Assembly: GCA_036264255.1 (NCBI GenBank) | Contig: DATARI010000033.1 | Span: 1-13,678 of the forward strand | From: DASZIT01 sp036264255 | Lineage (GTDB): Bacteria > Actinomycetota > Acidimicrobiia > Acidimicrobiales > RAAP-2 | Reading direction: 5' to 3' | Length of the DNA stretch: 13,678 nucleotides | Shown here: positions 1 to 7,473 of the stretch, piece after piece | Layout: the number at the start of each line of letters is the position of its first letter | How positions within the stretch are numbered: the first letter of the stretch is position 1 | Position numbers and translations under genes: made by a program | The notes under the pieces: model-generated | Told to the model about the DNA's origin: nothing | Databases searched by the model: none | Seen by the model: only the letters and a program-made list of their open reading frames with translations

Positions 1-118
1 CGCCGCCGTGCGCTCTGGAGCCTTGCCCGACCTGGCCATCGCCGAGTGCCTGCGGCAGGCGGGACTGCTTGACGCCATCATCGAGCGCGCAACGGCGGAA
101 TCATGCGCACCGTCTTGA
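1..118 (+). CDS. C-terminal fragment of an unrecognised protein (5' end outside window)
   Basis: An open frame enters from the left edge (codons in phase with position 2) and ends at TGA 116-118. It encodes about 38 residues, including a helical-looking leucine/alanine-rich stretch (LPDLAIAECLRQAGLLDAII). Codon use is G/C-rich at third positions, like the real genes around it, which favours this frame over the others. It overlaps the start of the carboxylase gene at 103 by 16 nt, so the two are probably transcribed together and translationally coupled. I do not recognise the protein. The tail does not look like the end of an acyl-CoA carboxylase carboxyltransferase subunit, but too little is visible to exclude much. 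Confidence 0.55.
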   Translation, partial: AAVRSGALPDLAIAECLRQAGLLDAIIERATAESCAPS

Positions 119-1878
119 TCCCCAACCGGGGGGAGATCGCCGTCAGGGTCATCCGTACCTGCCGCGAGCTCGGGGTGGCCACGGTGGCGGTGTATTCGGA
201 GCTGGACCGGGACGCCCTCCACGTGCGTTACGCCGACGAGGCCTACGCCCTCGGGGGCCAGACGGCGGCGGAGAGCTACCTCAACACCGAGGCGATCCTG
301 GCCGCCATCGAGAAGAGCGGGGCCGACGCCGTCCACCCCGGCTACGGGTTCTTCTCGGAGAATACCGACTTCGCCCGGGCCATCACCGAGCGGGGGGTGA
401 CCTTCATCGGTCCCCCGCCGGAGGCGATCGAGGTGATGGGGGACAAGATCAGTTCCCGCCACGCCGCCGAGCGGGCGGGGGTCTCGGGGGTGCCGGGGCG
501 CTCCGAGGTGCTGACCTCCCCCCAGGAGGTGGCCGACTTCGGCAACGAGTTCGGCTGGCCGGTGGCCATCAAAGCCGCCTTCGGAGGCGGTGGCCGGGGC
601 ATGAAGGTGGTGCAGGGCCCCGACGAGGCCGCCGAGGCCCTGGAGTCGGCCATGCGGGAGGCGCTGTCCTACTTCGGGCGCGACGAGTGCTACGTCGAGC
701 GCTACCTGGCCTGGCCCCGTCACGTCGAGATGCAGATCATCGCCGACACCCACGGCAACACCCTGTGGCTGGGCGAGCGGGACTGCTCGGCCCAGCGCCG
801 CCACCAGAAGCTGGTGGAGGAGAGCCCCGCCCCCGACTTCCCCGACGAGATTCGCCGGGCGATGGGCGAGGCCTCGGTGAAGGTGGCCCAGGCCTGCGGC
901 TACGTCAACGCCGGAACCGTCGAGTTCCTCTACCAGGACGGCGAGTTCTTCTTCTTGGAGATGAACACCCGCCTCCAGGTCGAGCACCCGGTCACCGAGC
1001 TGGTCACCGGACTCGACCTGGTCGAATGGCAGTTGCGGGTGGCCTCGGGCGAACCCCTCGGGTTCAGTCAGAGCGATGTCCGCCGGGACGGCCACGCCAT
1101 CGAGGTGCGGATCAACGCCGAGAACCCGGCCGGCGGCGCTTTCACCCCCTCGCCGGGGACCATCACCCGCTTCGTGACCCCCGGCGGCCCCGGCGTCCGG
1201 CTGGATGCCGGGTACGCGGCCGGTGACACCGTCAGCCAGTTCTACGACAACCTCATCGCCAAGCTGGTGGTGTGGGGACACGACCGGGAGGCGGCCCGGA
1301 AGCGGATGCTCCGGGCCATCGAGGAGACGGTCATCGAGGGGGTGGCCACCACCCTCCCCGCCGACGTCGCCATCCTCGCCCATCCCGACTTCGCCAATGC
1401 CACCCACTCCACCAACTGGGTGGAGCAGTCCCTGGACCTGAGCGGGGTCACCGCCGAGGCCCCGGTTCCGGTGGTGGAGCCCGCCGCCGACGGCGACGAG
1501 CCGGTCGCCCGGGTACTGCGGGAAGTGACCGCCGAGGTCGACGGTCGCCGCTACCAGGTGAAGCTCTGGGTGCCGGATCTCGGCACCACCGTCGTTGCCA
1601 GCGCCGGCAGCTCCCGGGCCCAGGCCGGCCCCCGGCGGCCGAAGGCCTCCTCGTCCGGGTCGGGTTCGGGGACGGTGGCGGTCCCGATGCAGGGCACCAT
1701 CGTCAAGGTGCTGGTCGAAGTGGGGGACGCCGTCGAGGTCGGCCAGACGATCTGCGTGCTGGAAGCCATGAAGATGGAGAACAACGTGAACGCCGAAAAG
1801 GGCGGAACGGTGAAAGAGGTCAAGGTGGCGGCCGGCCAGTCGGTGGGTCCGGGCGACGTCGTCGCCATCATCGAATAA
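103..1878 (+). CDS. Acyl-CoA (acetyl/propionyl-CoA) carboxylase alpha subunit, biotin carboxylase-BCCP fusion
   Basis: This 591-aa subunit carboxylates its own biotin with ATP and bicarbonate and hands the carboxyl group to a separate carboxyltransferase, giving malonyl- or methylmalonyl-CoA in the cytoplasm. Domains in order: biotin carboxylase N-domain (about 1-110, with IPNRGEIAVRVIRT near the start), ATP-grasp domain (about 115-325, glycine loop GGGGRG about 161-166 after Lys157, and LEMNTRLQVEHP with Glu286, Asn288, Arg290 and Glu294), C-domain to about 440, a Pro/Ala/Ser-rich linker, and a biotinyl domain from about 522. The biotin acceptor is Lys557 in EAMKMEN, 34 residues from the C-terminus as expected. 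Length matches the actinobacterial AccA/PccA type. Start ATG 103 gives the canonical N-terminus. The acyl substrate is set by the missing carboxyltransferase; the mutase gene elsewhere in the window makes propionyl-CoA plausible, but that is inference. Confidence 0.95.
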   Translation: MRTVLIPNRGEIAVRVIRTCRELGVATVAVYSELDRDALHVRYADEAYALGGQTAAESYLNTEAILAAIEKSGADAVHPGYGFFSENTDFARAITERGVTFIGPPPEAIEVMGDKISSRHAAERAGVSGVPGRSEVLTSPQEVADFGNEFGWPVAIKAAFGGGGRGMKVVQGPDEAAEALESAMREALSYFGRDECYVERYLAWPRHVEMQIIADTHGNTLWLGERDCSAQRRHQKLVEESPAPDFPDEIRRAMGEASVKVAQACGYVNAGTVEFLYQDGEFFFLEMNTRLQVEHPVTELVTGLDLVEWQLRVASGEPLGFSQSDVRRDGHAIEVRINAENPAGGAFTPSPGTITRFVTPGGPGVRLDAGYAAGDTVSQFYDNLIAKLVVWGHDREAARKRMLRAIEETVIEGVATTLPADVAILAHPDFANATHSTNWVEQSLDLSGVTAEAPVPVVEPAADGDEPVARVLREVTAEVDGRRYQVKLWVPDLGTTVVASAGSSRAQAGPRRPKASSSGSGSGTVAVPMQGTIVKVLVEVGDAVEVGQTICVLEAMKMENNVNAEKGGTVKEVKVAAGQSVGPGDVVAIIE

Positions 1879-1915
1879 TCGTCGAGTCGTCCCCCCGGAC
1901 GGCCGGAAGGCAGGG

Positions 1916-3073
1916 ATGGTAGATCTGAAAGAAAGCTCCCGGGCGGCCATCGACGACAGGCTCGGGGGCCTGGTGAGCCTCAGCCACACCATCCACGAGC
2001 ACCCAGAGACCGCCTACGAAGAGGACCGGGCGGCGGCCTGGACTTCGAAGCTGCTGGCCGACAACGGCTTCGCCGTCACCGAGGGGGTGGCCGGCCTCCC
2101 CACCGCCTTCGATGCCCGGTTCGGTTCCGGCCCGATGGTGGTGGCGGTGTGCGCCGAGTACGACGCCCTTCCCGGTATCGGTCATGCCTGCGGGCACAAC
2201 ATCATCGCCGCCTCCGCGGTCGGGGCCGGGCTGGGGCTGGCGGCGGTGGCCGACCAGCTGGGCATCACCGTCCGGGTGGTGGGGACGCCGGCCGAAGAGG
2301 GGGGCGGCGGCAAGGTGGTGATGCTGGACGAGGGCGTCTTCGACGGCGTCCACGCCGCCATGATGGTGCACCCGTGGCCCTCCGACCGCCTGGAGGCGAC
2401 CTGTCTGGCCGTCGCCCACTTCGACGTGATCTTCACCGGCAAGGGCGCCCACGCCTCGGCGGCACCCTGGGAGGGGATCAACGCCGGGGACGCCATGGTG
2501 ATCGCCCAGGTGGCACTCGGCCTCCTGCGCCAGCAGCTGCAACCGGGGGACCAGGTCCACGGGGTGGTGCTCGACGGCGGCTCGGCGGCCAACATCATCC
2601 CCGACCGGGTGACCGGCCGGTTCATGTGCCGCTCCCTGACCCTGGAAGGGCTGGGGAAGCTCGAACCCCGGGTACGGGCCTGTTTCGAGGCGGGGGCGTC
2701 GGCGTCGGGGGCGACGGTGGCCTACGAGCGGCTGTCTCCTGACTACTCGCACATGGAGAGTGATCCTGGGCTGTTGAGCGCCTACCGGGTGAACGCCGAG
2801 CGCCTGGGCCGGACCTTCGACCTCGATGACGACGGCACCCCCCGCCCGACCCTGTCCACCGACATGGCCAACGTGTCCCTGGCGGTGCCGACCATCCACC
2901 CGATGATCGGCATCGACGCCGCCGGATCGGTCAACCACCAGCCGGAGTTCGCCGCCGCCTGCGTCACCCCGTCGGCCGACACCGCCATCCGGGACGGCGC
3001 CCTGTCGATGGCCTGGACGGTGATCGACGCCGCCGGGGCCGGCCCGCTGCGGGATCGGTTGCTGGCCGGCTGA
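1916..3073 (+). CDS. M20-family metal-dependent amidohydrolase (ACY1L2/PM20D2/AbgB-like)
   Basis: This 385-aa cytoplasmic metallohydrolase is predicted to cleave an amide bond in an N-acyl amino acid or a small dipeptide-like substrate. Metal-site motifs of the M20D group are visible: ACGHN (Cys92, His94), PAEEGGGGK (Glu127/Glu128), His152 in MMVHPWP, and His341 in the C-terminal NHQPEF segment. The substrate-proximal VCAEYDALPGIGH (78-90) and GKGAHASAAPWEGINA (175-190) are typical of the branch containing AbgB and PM20D2. The dimerisation domain is inserted around residues 165-285. Length is normal for the family and no signal peptide is seen. ATG 1916 has GGAAGG 5 nt upstream. It lies 37 bp behind the carboxylase gene on the same strand, so co-transcription is likely, although no obvious biochemical link is visible. 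The exact substrate cannot be read from the sequence. Confidence 0.9.
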   Translation: MVDLKESSRAAIDDRLGGLVSLSHTIHEHPETAYEEDRAAAWTSKLLADNGFAVTEGVAGLPTAFDARFGSGPMVVAVCAEYDALPGIGHACGHNIIAASAVGAGLGLAAVADQLGITVRVVGTPAEEGGGGKVVMLDEGVFDGVHAAMMVHPWPSDRLEATCLAVAHFDVIFTGKGAHASAAPWEGINAGDAMVIAQVALGLLRQQLQPGDQVHGVVLDGGSAANIIPDRVTGRFMCRSLTLEGLGKLEPRVRACFEAGASASGATVAYERLSPDYSHMESDPGLLSAYRVNAERLGRTFDLDDDGTPRPTLSTDMANVSLAVPTIHPMIGIDAAGSVNHQPEFAAACVTPSADTAIRDGALSMAWTVIDAAGAGPLRDRLLAG

Positions 3074-3087
3074 TCCGGTTCGGTCGG

Positions 3088-3963
3088 TCAGCTCCGGAAG
3101 TCGGGCAGGATGCCGGCCAACTCCCGCCACTGCTCGACCGGGAAGGTGGCCCGGCTCCCGGTGAGCACCTGGATGCAGACATGGTCGGCTCCGGCGTCGA
3201 GATGCTCCCGGATACGGCCGGCGATGGCCGGCGGATCGCCCCAGGCGACGTGCCCGTCGACGAGGCGGTCACTGCCACCGTCGGCCAGGTCGGCCTCGGT
3301 GAACCCGTGGCGGAGCATGTTGTTGGTGTAGTTGGGCAGCTGGAGGTAGAGGGCCAGGCTCTTGCGGGCCACCGCCCGGGCGGTGGTCGGGTCGGAGTCG
3401 ACCACCACCATCTGCTCCGGGGCCAGCAGCGGGCCAACGCCGAGGGCCGAGCGCGCCTGGCGAGTGTGGTCGGGGGTGGTCAGGTAGGGGTGGGCGCCGG
3501 CTGACCGGTCCCGGGCCAACTCCAACATCTTCGGTCCGAGCGCCGCCAGCACCCGGTCCTGCCGGCGGACGGGGGGACCGGCGGCGTCCAGCGCGTCGAG
3601 GAACCCCTTCATCACCGACAGGGGGTGCTCGTAGCGACGATCGGTCCCCTCGACCATCGGCGCGTGGCTGACCCCGAGCCCCAGCAGGAATTGGTCCGGG
3701 TGGGCAGCCGAGATCCGGGCATGTTCGGCGGCGGCTTCGGTGGCGTCGTGCATCCAGACGTTCAGGATGCCGGTGGCGACCGGCAGGGTCCGGGTGCCGT
3801 CGAGGGCCCGGGCCACCACATCGAAGATGTCTCCGCCCGCCCCCCCGGGAATCCACAGGGCGCCGTAGCCCAAGGCTTCGAGCTCGGCGGCGGTCTCCCC
3901 GGCGTCGCCGGCTTCCTTCGAGCGGAACTCGCCGCTCCAGATACCTACCTTCCCGAGTTCCAT
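3088..3963 (-). CDS. LLM-class oxidoreductase, probably F420-dependent (TIGR03620-like)
   Basis: This 291-aa TIM-barrel protein belongs to the bacterial luciferase-like superfamily. The N-terminus (KVGIWSGEF), the GYGALWIPGG strand (about 32-41), the ATGILNVWMHDA segment and the QFLLGLGVSHAP segment are characteristic of the mycobacterial/actinobacterial subfamily assigned to cofactor F420. The DPPAIAGRIREHLDAGADHV region near the C-terminus is the usual last barrel helix/strand. Expected role is hydride transfer from F420H2 to an unidentified substrate. Start ATG 3963 has AAAGGGAG a few bases upstream on the minus strand, a convincing ribosome-binding site. It converges on the M20 gene with only 14 bp between stop codons and no clear terminator. 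It follows the Mop gene on the same strand after 94 bp. F420 use rests on family resemblance; FMN use is possible. Confidence 0.85.
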   Translation of the reverse strand: MELGKVGIWSGEFRSKEAGDAGETAAELEALGYGALWIPGGAGGDIFDVVARALDGTRTLPVATGILNVWMHDATEAAAEHARISAAHPDQFLLGLGVSHAPMVEGTDRRYEHPLSVMKGFLDALDAAGPPVRRQDRVLAALGPKMLELARDRSAGAHPYLTTPDHTRQARSALGVGPLLAPEQMVVVDSDPTTARAVARKSLALYLQLPNYTNNMLRHGFTEADLADGGSDRLVDGHVAWGDPPAIAGRIREHLDAGADHVCIQVLTGSRATFPVEQWRELAGILPDFRS

Positions 3964-4057
3964 GGCGCTCCCTTTCGTCCCGGACCTGGTCCCACGTTAG
4001 GGGACATCGAGGCGATTCCCGCCGGACGGCGAAGTCAGACGAGCCGGTGGAGAAGGG

Positions 4058-4267
4058 TCAATCTTTGCCGATCATGACTTCGGTGGCCTTGATGACCGCG
4101 GTGACGGTGTCACCCTCGTTGAGCTCGAGTGCCGTCGCCGACTCCTTGGTGATCGCCGAGACGACTTCCTGGCCTCCGGCCAGGCGGATCACCACGGTCG
4201 ACATGACGGCGCCGTGCTCGACTCGGACCACAGTGCCTTCCAGTTGATTTCTGGCGCTCAGTCTCAT
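4058..4267 (-). CDS. Mop/TOBE-domain molybdate-binding protein (molbindin)
   Basis: This 69-aa protein is a single molybdenum-pterin-binding (Mop) TOBE domain. Signature segments are visible along its whole length: SARNQLEGTV at residues 4-13, then GAVMSTVVIRL (19-29), AITKESATALELNEGD (38-53) and AVIKATEVMIG (57-67). Single-domain Mop proteins form multimers that bind molybdate or tungstate in the cytoplasm and are thought to buffer or store the oxyanion for cofactor synthesis. Length matches known molbindins. It lies 26 nt downstream of the P-loop kinase-like gene on the same strand, so the two may share a transcript. No strong Shine-Dalgarno is seen before ATG 4267. No modABC transporter gene is present in the window; a molybdopterin-type sulfurase/adenylyltransferase fusion lies about 3.4 kb away. 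Confidence 0.93.
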   Translation of the reverse strand: MRLSARNQLEGTVVRVEHGAVMSTVVIRLAGGQEVVSAITKESATALELNEGDTVTAVIKATEVMIGKD

Positions 4268-4293
4268 GGTTTCGACGCTACCCCGTTCAGGAA

Positions 4294-4854
4294 CTACAGG
4301 GTGGGGCGCTTTACCGTTGCACGGTAACGGAGGGAACCACCTTCCCGAGCCGAAAGCACCACTTGAACGACATCATCCACTCGGCCGGGAGGAGCCTTCA
4401 AGACATGGCGCGCCTCGATGTCGGCCGAGGCGAACTCCTGATGCATCTGCCGGGTGGCGGCCTCGTCGGTGAACCCGTGATTGAGGCGGGTTGCCACTCG
4501 TTCGACGCATGTTTCCACCGGAGGCATCAATACGACATAGTCCAACTCGTCCATGCCGGTGGCCGAGGCGAAGGTGGGAAGAAACCACGGGCCGACGATG
4601 CCGTCGTACACCGTGAAGTAACCGCCGGACGCATACTGACCAACGGCCGACGCCGCCGCCCGAGTGACGATCTGATTCTGCTCATGGGCCGCCGGGAGCC
4701 AGGGGGCGATCGAACCAGTGGCCAGGAACCTGAAGAAGGCATCACCCTCCACGAACACGCTGTGAGGCGACCCCTCGGCAATGGCTCGCGCCACCGTCGA
4801 CTTCCCGGCGCCCGGGGGGCCGGTCACCAAGAGCAGCGGCGCCATGGTCCACAT
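4294..4854 (-). CDS. P-loop NTPase, kinase-like AAA_33-type protein of unknown substrate
   Basis: This 186-aa cytoplasmic nucleotide-binding protein opens with a Walker A motif, GPPGAGKST at residues 12-20, right after a short beta strand (LLLVT). VFVEGDAFF (33-41, Glu36 and Asp38) lies where small-molecule kinases place substrate-binding acids, YDGIVGPWF (83-91) supplies another acidic segment, and CVERVATRLNHG (116-127) resembles the arginine lid. This layout fits the AAA_33/gluconate-kinase/chloramphenicol-phosphotransferase-like group. Transfer of phosphate from ATP to a small molecule is likely but the substrate is unknown. The start is uncertain: ATG 4854 and ATG 4845 (MAPLLLV) both suit, and neither has a strong ribosome-binding site. 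It is divergent from the methyltransferase at 4937, and the Mop gene follows after 26 nt. A perfect dyad (4311-4327) lies inside its last codons. Confidence 0.78.
   Translation of the reverse strand: MWTMAPLLLVTGPPGAGKSTVARAIAEGSPHSVFVEGDAFFRFLATGSIAPWLPAAHEQNQIVTRAAASAVGQYASGGYFTVYDGIVGPWFLPTFASATGMDELDYVVLMPPVETCVERVATRLNHGFTDEAATRQMHQEFASADIEARHVLKAPPGRVDDVVQVVLSAREGGSLRYRATVKRPTL
4311..4327. repeat. Perfect 7-bp inverted repeat with 3-nt loop
   Basis: TTACCGT (4311-4317) and ACGGTAA (4321-4327) are exact reverse complements separated by TGC. The dyad lies inside the 3' end of the kinase-like gene, 14 bp before its stop codon, and 44 bp upstream of the Mop start on the minus strand. It has no T-run in either direction, so it is not a standard intrinsic terminator. 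It could be an operator or an RNA hairpin affecting Mop expression, or it could be a chance feature of coding sequence. Confidence 0.4.
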
Positions 4855-4936
4855 TGTGGCTCATTGCCTCTGCCTTCTTGCCGACCCACTGCCCAACGAC
4901 AGAGACGAGTGCCGCCTCGAGCGCGATCATGGGTCC

Positions 4937-5743
4937 ATGAGTGAATCCAGATCCGGGCTCTTCAACTTCTCCTCAGTTCCGGATGCCTACCGGGAGCACC
5001 TGCAGCCCAGCGTCTTCGATCCATGGGCCCATGCCCTCCTGGCATTTGTCCCGCCGGAGAGTGGCAGCGTGATCCTCGACGTCGCAGCAGGTACCGGCGC
5101 CGTTGCCCATGCCGCCGCCGTGATCGCCGGTCCCCGCGGGCGAGTGATCGCGGCCGACGTCAGCTCGATGATGCTGGCCGACGCTGGATTGGCGCCCAGC
5201 GATTACCGAGCGCCGGTCGAACTCCTCGAATGCCCGGCGGACAAGCTCGCCCTCCCCGACGCGTCGTTCGACGTTGTCTACTGCCAACAAGGACTCCAGT
5301 TCATGCCCGACCGGGCCGCGGTGATGACCGAGGTGCTCCGGGTGCTGCGCCCGGGCGGGTCGGCGGGGATTGCCGTATGGTCCGACCGCAAGCCTCCCGA
5401 GCCCTTCGACATGTACGCCCGGGTCCTCCAGGAGCACGGCATTGCAGAGCCCTATCCGGGCGCCTACGACTTGACGAAGGTCACCATGTCGGAGGCGGAG
5501 ATCGAGGCATTGCTGACCGCCGCCGGTTTCCCCCGGCCCACCGTGCGCACCGTGGACCTCCTGCTGGACTGGCCCGACGCCGAAGTGGCCGCGCTCGGCA
5601 TCCTCGGGTCCACCTACGGTCAGACGGTCGCGTCCCTCAACGCTGAGGAGCAAGCGGAAGTGTTTGCCTCCATCGTGGAGGAGGCCTCGGATGGCCGGCC
5701 TCGACTCATGTCGGCGGTGGTAGGCCGAGGAGTTGCCATCTGA
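4937..5743 (+). CDS. Class I SAM-dependent methyltransferase (UbiE/Methyltransf_11 type)
   Basis: This 268-aa cytoplasmic enzyme should transfer a methyl group from S-adenosylmethionine to a small molecule. Motif I is ILDVAAGTGAVAHAAA starting at about residue 46 (Asp48, Gly52-Thr53-Gly54). The motif II acid is in VIAADVSSMML, PADKLALPDASFDVVYC gives the post-II/motif III region, and VLRVLRPGGSAGIAVW is the canonical strand-5 segment. The C-terminal part (about 175-250, MSEAEIEALLTAAGF) resembles the cap of methyltransferases acting on fatty acids, polyketides or quinone precursors. ATG 4937 is chosen because the frame before it is unrelated sequence lying over the divergent kinase promoter region; the ribosome-binding site is weak. 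It is transcribed alone, convergent with the mutase gene. The acceptor substrate cannot be deduced. Confidence 0.88.
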   Translation: MSESRSGLFNFSSVPDAYREHLQPSVFDPWAHALLAFVPPESGSVILDVAAGTGAVAHAAAVIAGPRGRVIAADVSSMMLADAGLAPSDYRAPVELLECPADKLALPDASFDVVYCQQGLQFMPDRAAVMTEVLRVLRPGGSAGIAVWSDRKPPEPFDMYARVLQEHGIAEPYPGAYDLTKVTMSEAEIEALLTAAGFPRPTVRTVDLLLDWPDAEVAALGILGSTYGQTVASLNAEEQAEVFASIVEEASDGRPRLMSAVVGRGVAI

Positions 5744-5782
5744 CGCCGAGACGACCCGCCAGCCCGGATGGTGGCTTGCCTG

Positions 5783-7414
5783 TCAGCTCCCCGGGCGGTA
5801 CTCGCCGAAGACACCCCGGAGGACATCGGAGACTTCGCCCAGGGTGGCCATCCGGCTCAACGCTTCCTTCATGGGAACCAGCAGGTTCTGGGTCCCCCGG
5901 GCCGCCGCCTCGACGTCCGCCAGCGAAGCCTCGACCGCCGACTGGTCGCGCTCGGCGCGCACCCGCTTGACCGAGGCCACCTGCGAGCGCTGCAGCTCCT
6001 CATCGATGGGGAACACCTCGGACGGGTCGTTGGTCTCGTCGACGAACTTGTTGACCCCGATGACGATCTTCTCGTTGTCATCGATGGCCTTGGCATAGGC
6101 ATAGGCGGCCTGCTCGATCTCGCCCTGCATGTAGTGGGCCTCGATGGCGTCCACTGCGCCGCCCATGTCGTCGATCCGCTCCAGGTATTCCCACGCGCCC
6201 TTTTCGACTTCGTCGGTCAGCGACTCGACGAACCAAGAACCGGCCAGCGGATCCACGGTGTCAGCGATCCCCGATTCGTATCCGACGATCTGCTGGGTCC
6301 GGAGGGCGATCTTGGCTGCCTTCTGGGTGGGTAGCCCGAGGGCCTCGTCGAAGCCGTTGGTGTGGAGGCTCTGGGTGCCACCGAGGGCGGCGGCCATGGC
6401 CTGGACCGTGACCCGGACGATGTTGTTCTCCGGCTGCTGAGCGGTCAGGGTGGAGCCACCGGTTTGAGTGTGGAAACGGAGCAACTTCGACTTCTCGTCC
6501 TTGGCGTTGAACCGCTCGGTCATGATCTTGGCCCACATCCGGCGGGCGGCCCGGTACTTGGCCACCTCTTCGAACAGGTTGTTGTGGGCGTTCCAGAAGA
6601 AGCTGAGCCGTGGGGCGAAGGAGTCAACATCCAGACCCGCGGCCAGGGCGGCGTCGACGTAGGCGATCCCGTTGGCGATGGTGAAGGCGATCTCCTGGAC
6701 CGCCGTGGATCCGGCTTCTCGGATGTGGTAGCCGGAGATGGAGATGGTGTTCCACGCCGGCAGGTGCTCGGCACAGTAGGAGAAGGTGTCGGTCACCAGC
6801 CGCATCGACGGCCGGGGCGGGTAGATGTAGGTCCCCCGGGCCACGTACTCCTTGAGGATGTCGTTCTGAATGGTGCCGCCGAGGCGCTTGGGGTCGACGC
6901 CGTTCTCTTCGGCCACCAGTTGGTAGAAGAGCAGCAGGATGGCGGCGGTGGAGTTGATGGTCATCGAGGTGGTGACCTCATCGAGTGGGAGGTCGGCCAG
7001 CAACAGCCTCATGTCGGCCAGCGAGTCGATGGCGACACCCACCTTCCCGACTTCGCCCTCCGATCGGGGGTGGTCGGAATCGAGGCCCATCTGGGTGGGG
7101 AGGTCGAAGGCACAGGAGAGCCCGGTCTGCCCGGCCCCGAGGAGGAACTTGAACCGCTGGTTGGTGGAGGTGGCATCGCCGAACCCGGCGTACTGCCTCA
7201 TGGTCCAGAGGCGACCCCGGTACATGTCGGGACGGATCCCCCGGGTATAGGGGTAACTGCCGGGCTCCCCCAGCTGTTGGCCGGGATCCCAGCCGTCGAG
7301 ATCGGCCGGACGGTAGACGGGCCGGACCTCGATCCCCGAATCGGTACGTCGCTCACTCGCCTTCACCGGCGAGGAGGACGTCTTGGGATTCGAGGGCTCC
7401 GATGACATGGGCAC
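5783..7414 (-). CDS. Methylmalonyl-CoA mutase large (catalytic) subunit lacking the B12-binding domain
   Basis: This 543-aa coenzyme-B12-dependent mutase interconverts methylmalonyl-CoA and succinyl-CoA, feeding propionyl-CoA carbon into the TCA cycle. Signature segments are present: LWTMRQYAGFG, GLSCAFDLPTQMGLDSDHP, GTIQNDILKEYVARGTYIYP, ISISGYHIREAGSTAVQE and LHTNGFDEALGLPT. Tyr75, Arg193 and His230 align at a constant offset of 14 with Tyr89, Arg207 and His244 of the Propionibacterium enzyme, the substrate-selecting and catalytic residues. This favours methylmalonyl-CoA over isobutyryl- or 2-hydroxyisobutyryl-CoA. The C-terminal cobalamin domain with its DxHxxG motif is absent, so a separate small subunit of about 130-140 aa is required; it is not in the window. 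GTG 7414 (AGGAG 10 nt upstream) is preferred to ATG 7408. It lies 59 bp behind the MoeB-rhodanese gene on the same strand. Confidence 0.93.
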   Translation of the reverse strand: MPMSSEPSNPKTSSSPVKASERRTDSGIEVRPVYRPADLDGWDPGQQLGEPGSYPYTRGIRPDMYRGRLWTMRQYAGFGDATSTNQRFKFLLGAGQTGLSCAFDLPTQMGLDSDHPRSEGEVGKVGVAIDSLADMRLLLADLPLDEVTTSMTINSTAAILLLFYQLVAEENGVDPKRLGGTIQNDILKEYVARGTYIYPPRPSMRLVTDTFSYCAEHLPAWNTISISGYHIREAGSTAVQEIAFTIANGIAYVDAALAAGLDVDSFAPRLSFFWNAHNNLFEEVAKYRAARRMWAKIMTERFNAKDEKSKLLRFHTQTGGSTLTAQQPENNIVRVTVQAMAAALGGTQSLHTNGFDEALGLPTQKAAKIALRTQQIVGYESGIADTVDPLAGSWFVESLTDEVEKGAWEYLERIDDMGGAVDAIEAHYMQGEIEQAAYAYAKAIDDNEKIVIGVNKFVDETNDPSEVFPIDEELQRSQVASVKRVRAERDQSAVEASLADVEAAARGTQNLLVPMKEALSRMATLGEVSDVLRGVFGEYRPGS

Positions 7415-7473
7415 AGGTTACGGTCTCCTGAACCCGGGGTTGGCCGAGGCAACGTGGGAGCCCGGGGCGACGG

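Noticed and set aside
3074..3087. Bidirectional terminator between the convergent M20 and LLM genes
   Set aside because: Only 14 bp are available and no stem with a T-run is visible.
1868..3130. 420-codon open frame on the minus strand opposite the M20 gene
   Set aside because: It is low-complexity in Gly/Arg/His/Val, mirrors the M20 gene codon by codon, and has no motif; long antisense frames are expected at this GC content.
3989..4005. GTCCC-N7-GGGAC inverted repeat upstream of the F420-type oxidoreductase
   Set aside because: Arms of only 5 bp in GC-rich DNA are expected by chance; no further support.
4781..4936. Upstream extension of the methyltransferase
   Set aside because: It overlaps the start of the divergent kinase-like gene and reads as unrelated sequence; ATG 4937 gives a normal family N-terminus.
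6362..7405. 347-codon open frame on the plus strand opposite the mutase
   Set aside because: Antisense shadow of a well-supported gene; composition is Gly/Val/Asp-rich without recognisable domains.
5783..7414. 2-hydroxyisobutyryl-CoA or isobutyryl-CoA mutase large subunit
   Set aside because: Those enzymes differ at the positions equivalent to Tyr89 and/or Arg207 of methylmalonyl-CoA mutase; here both residues (Tyr75, Arg193) are retained.
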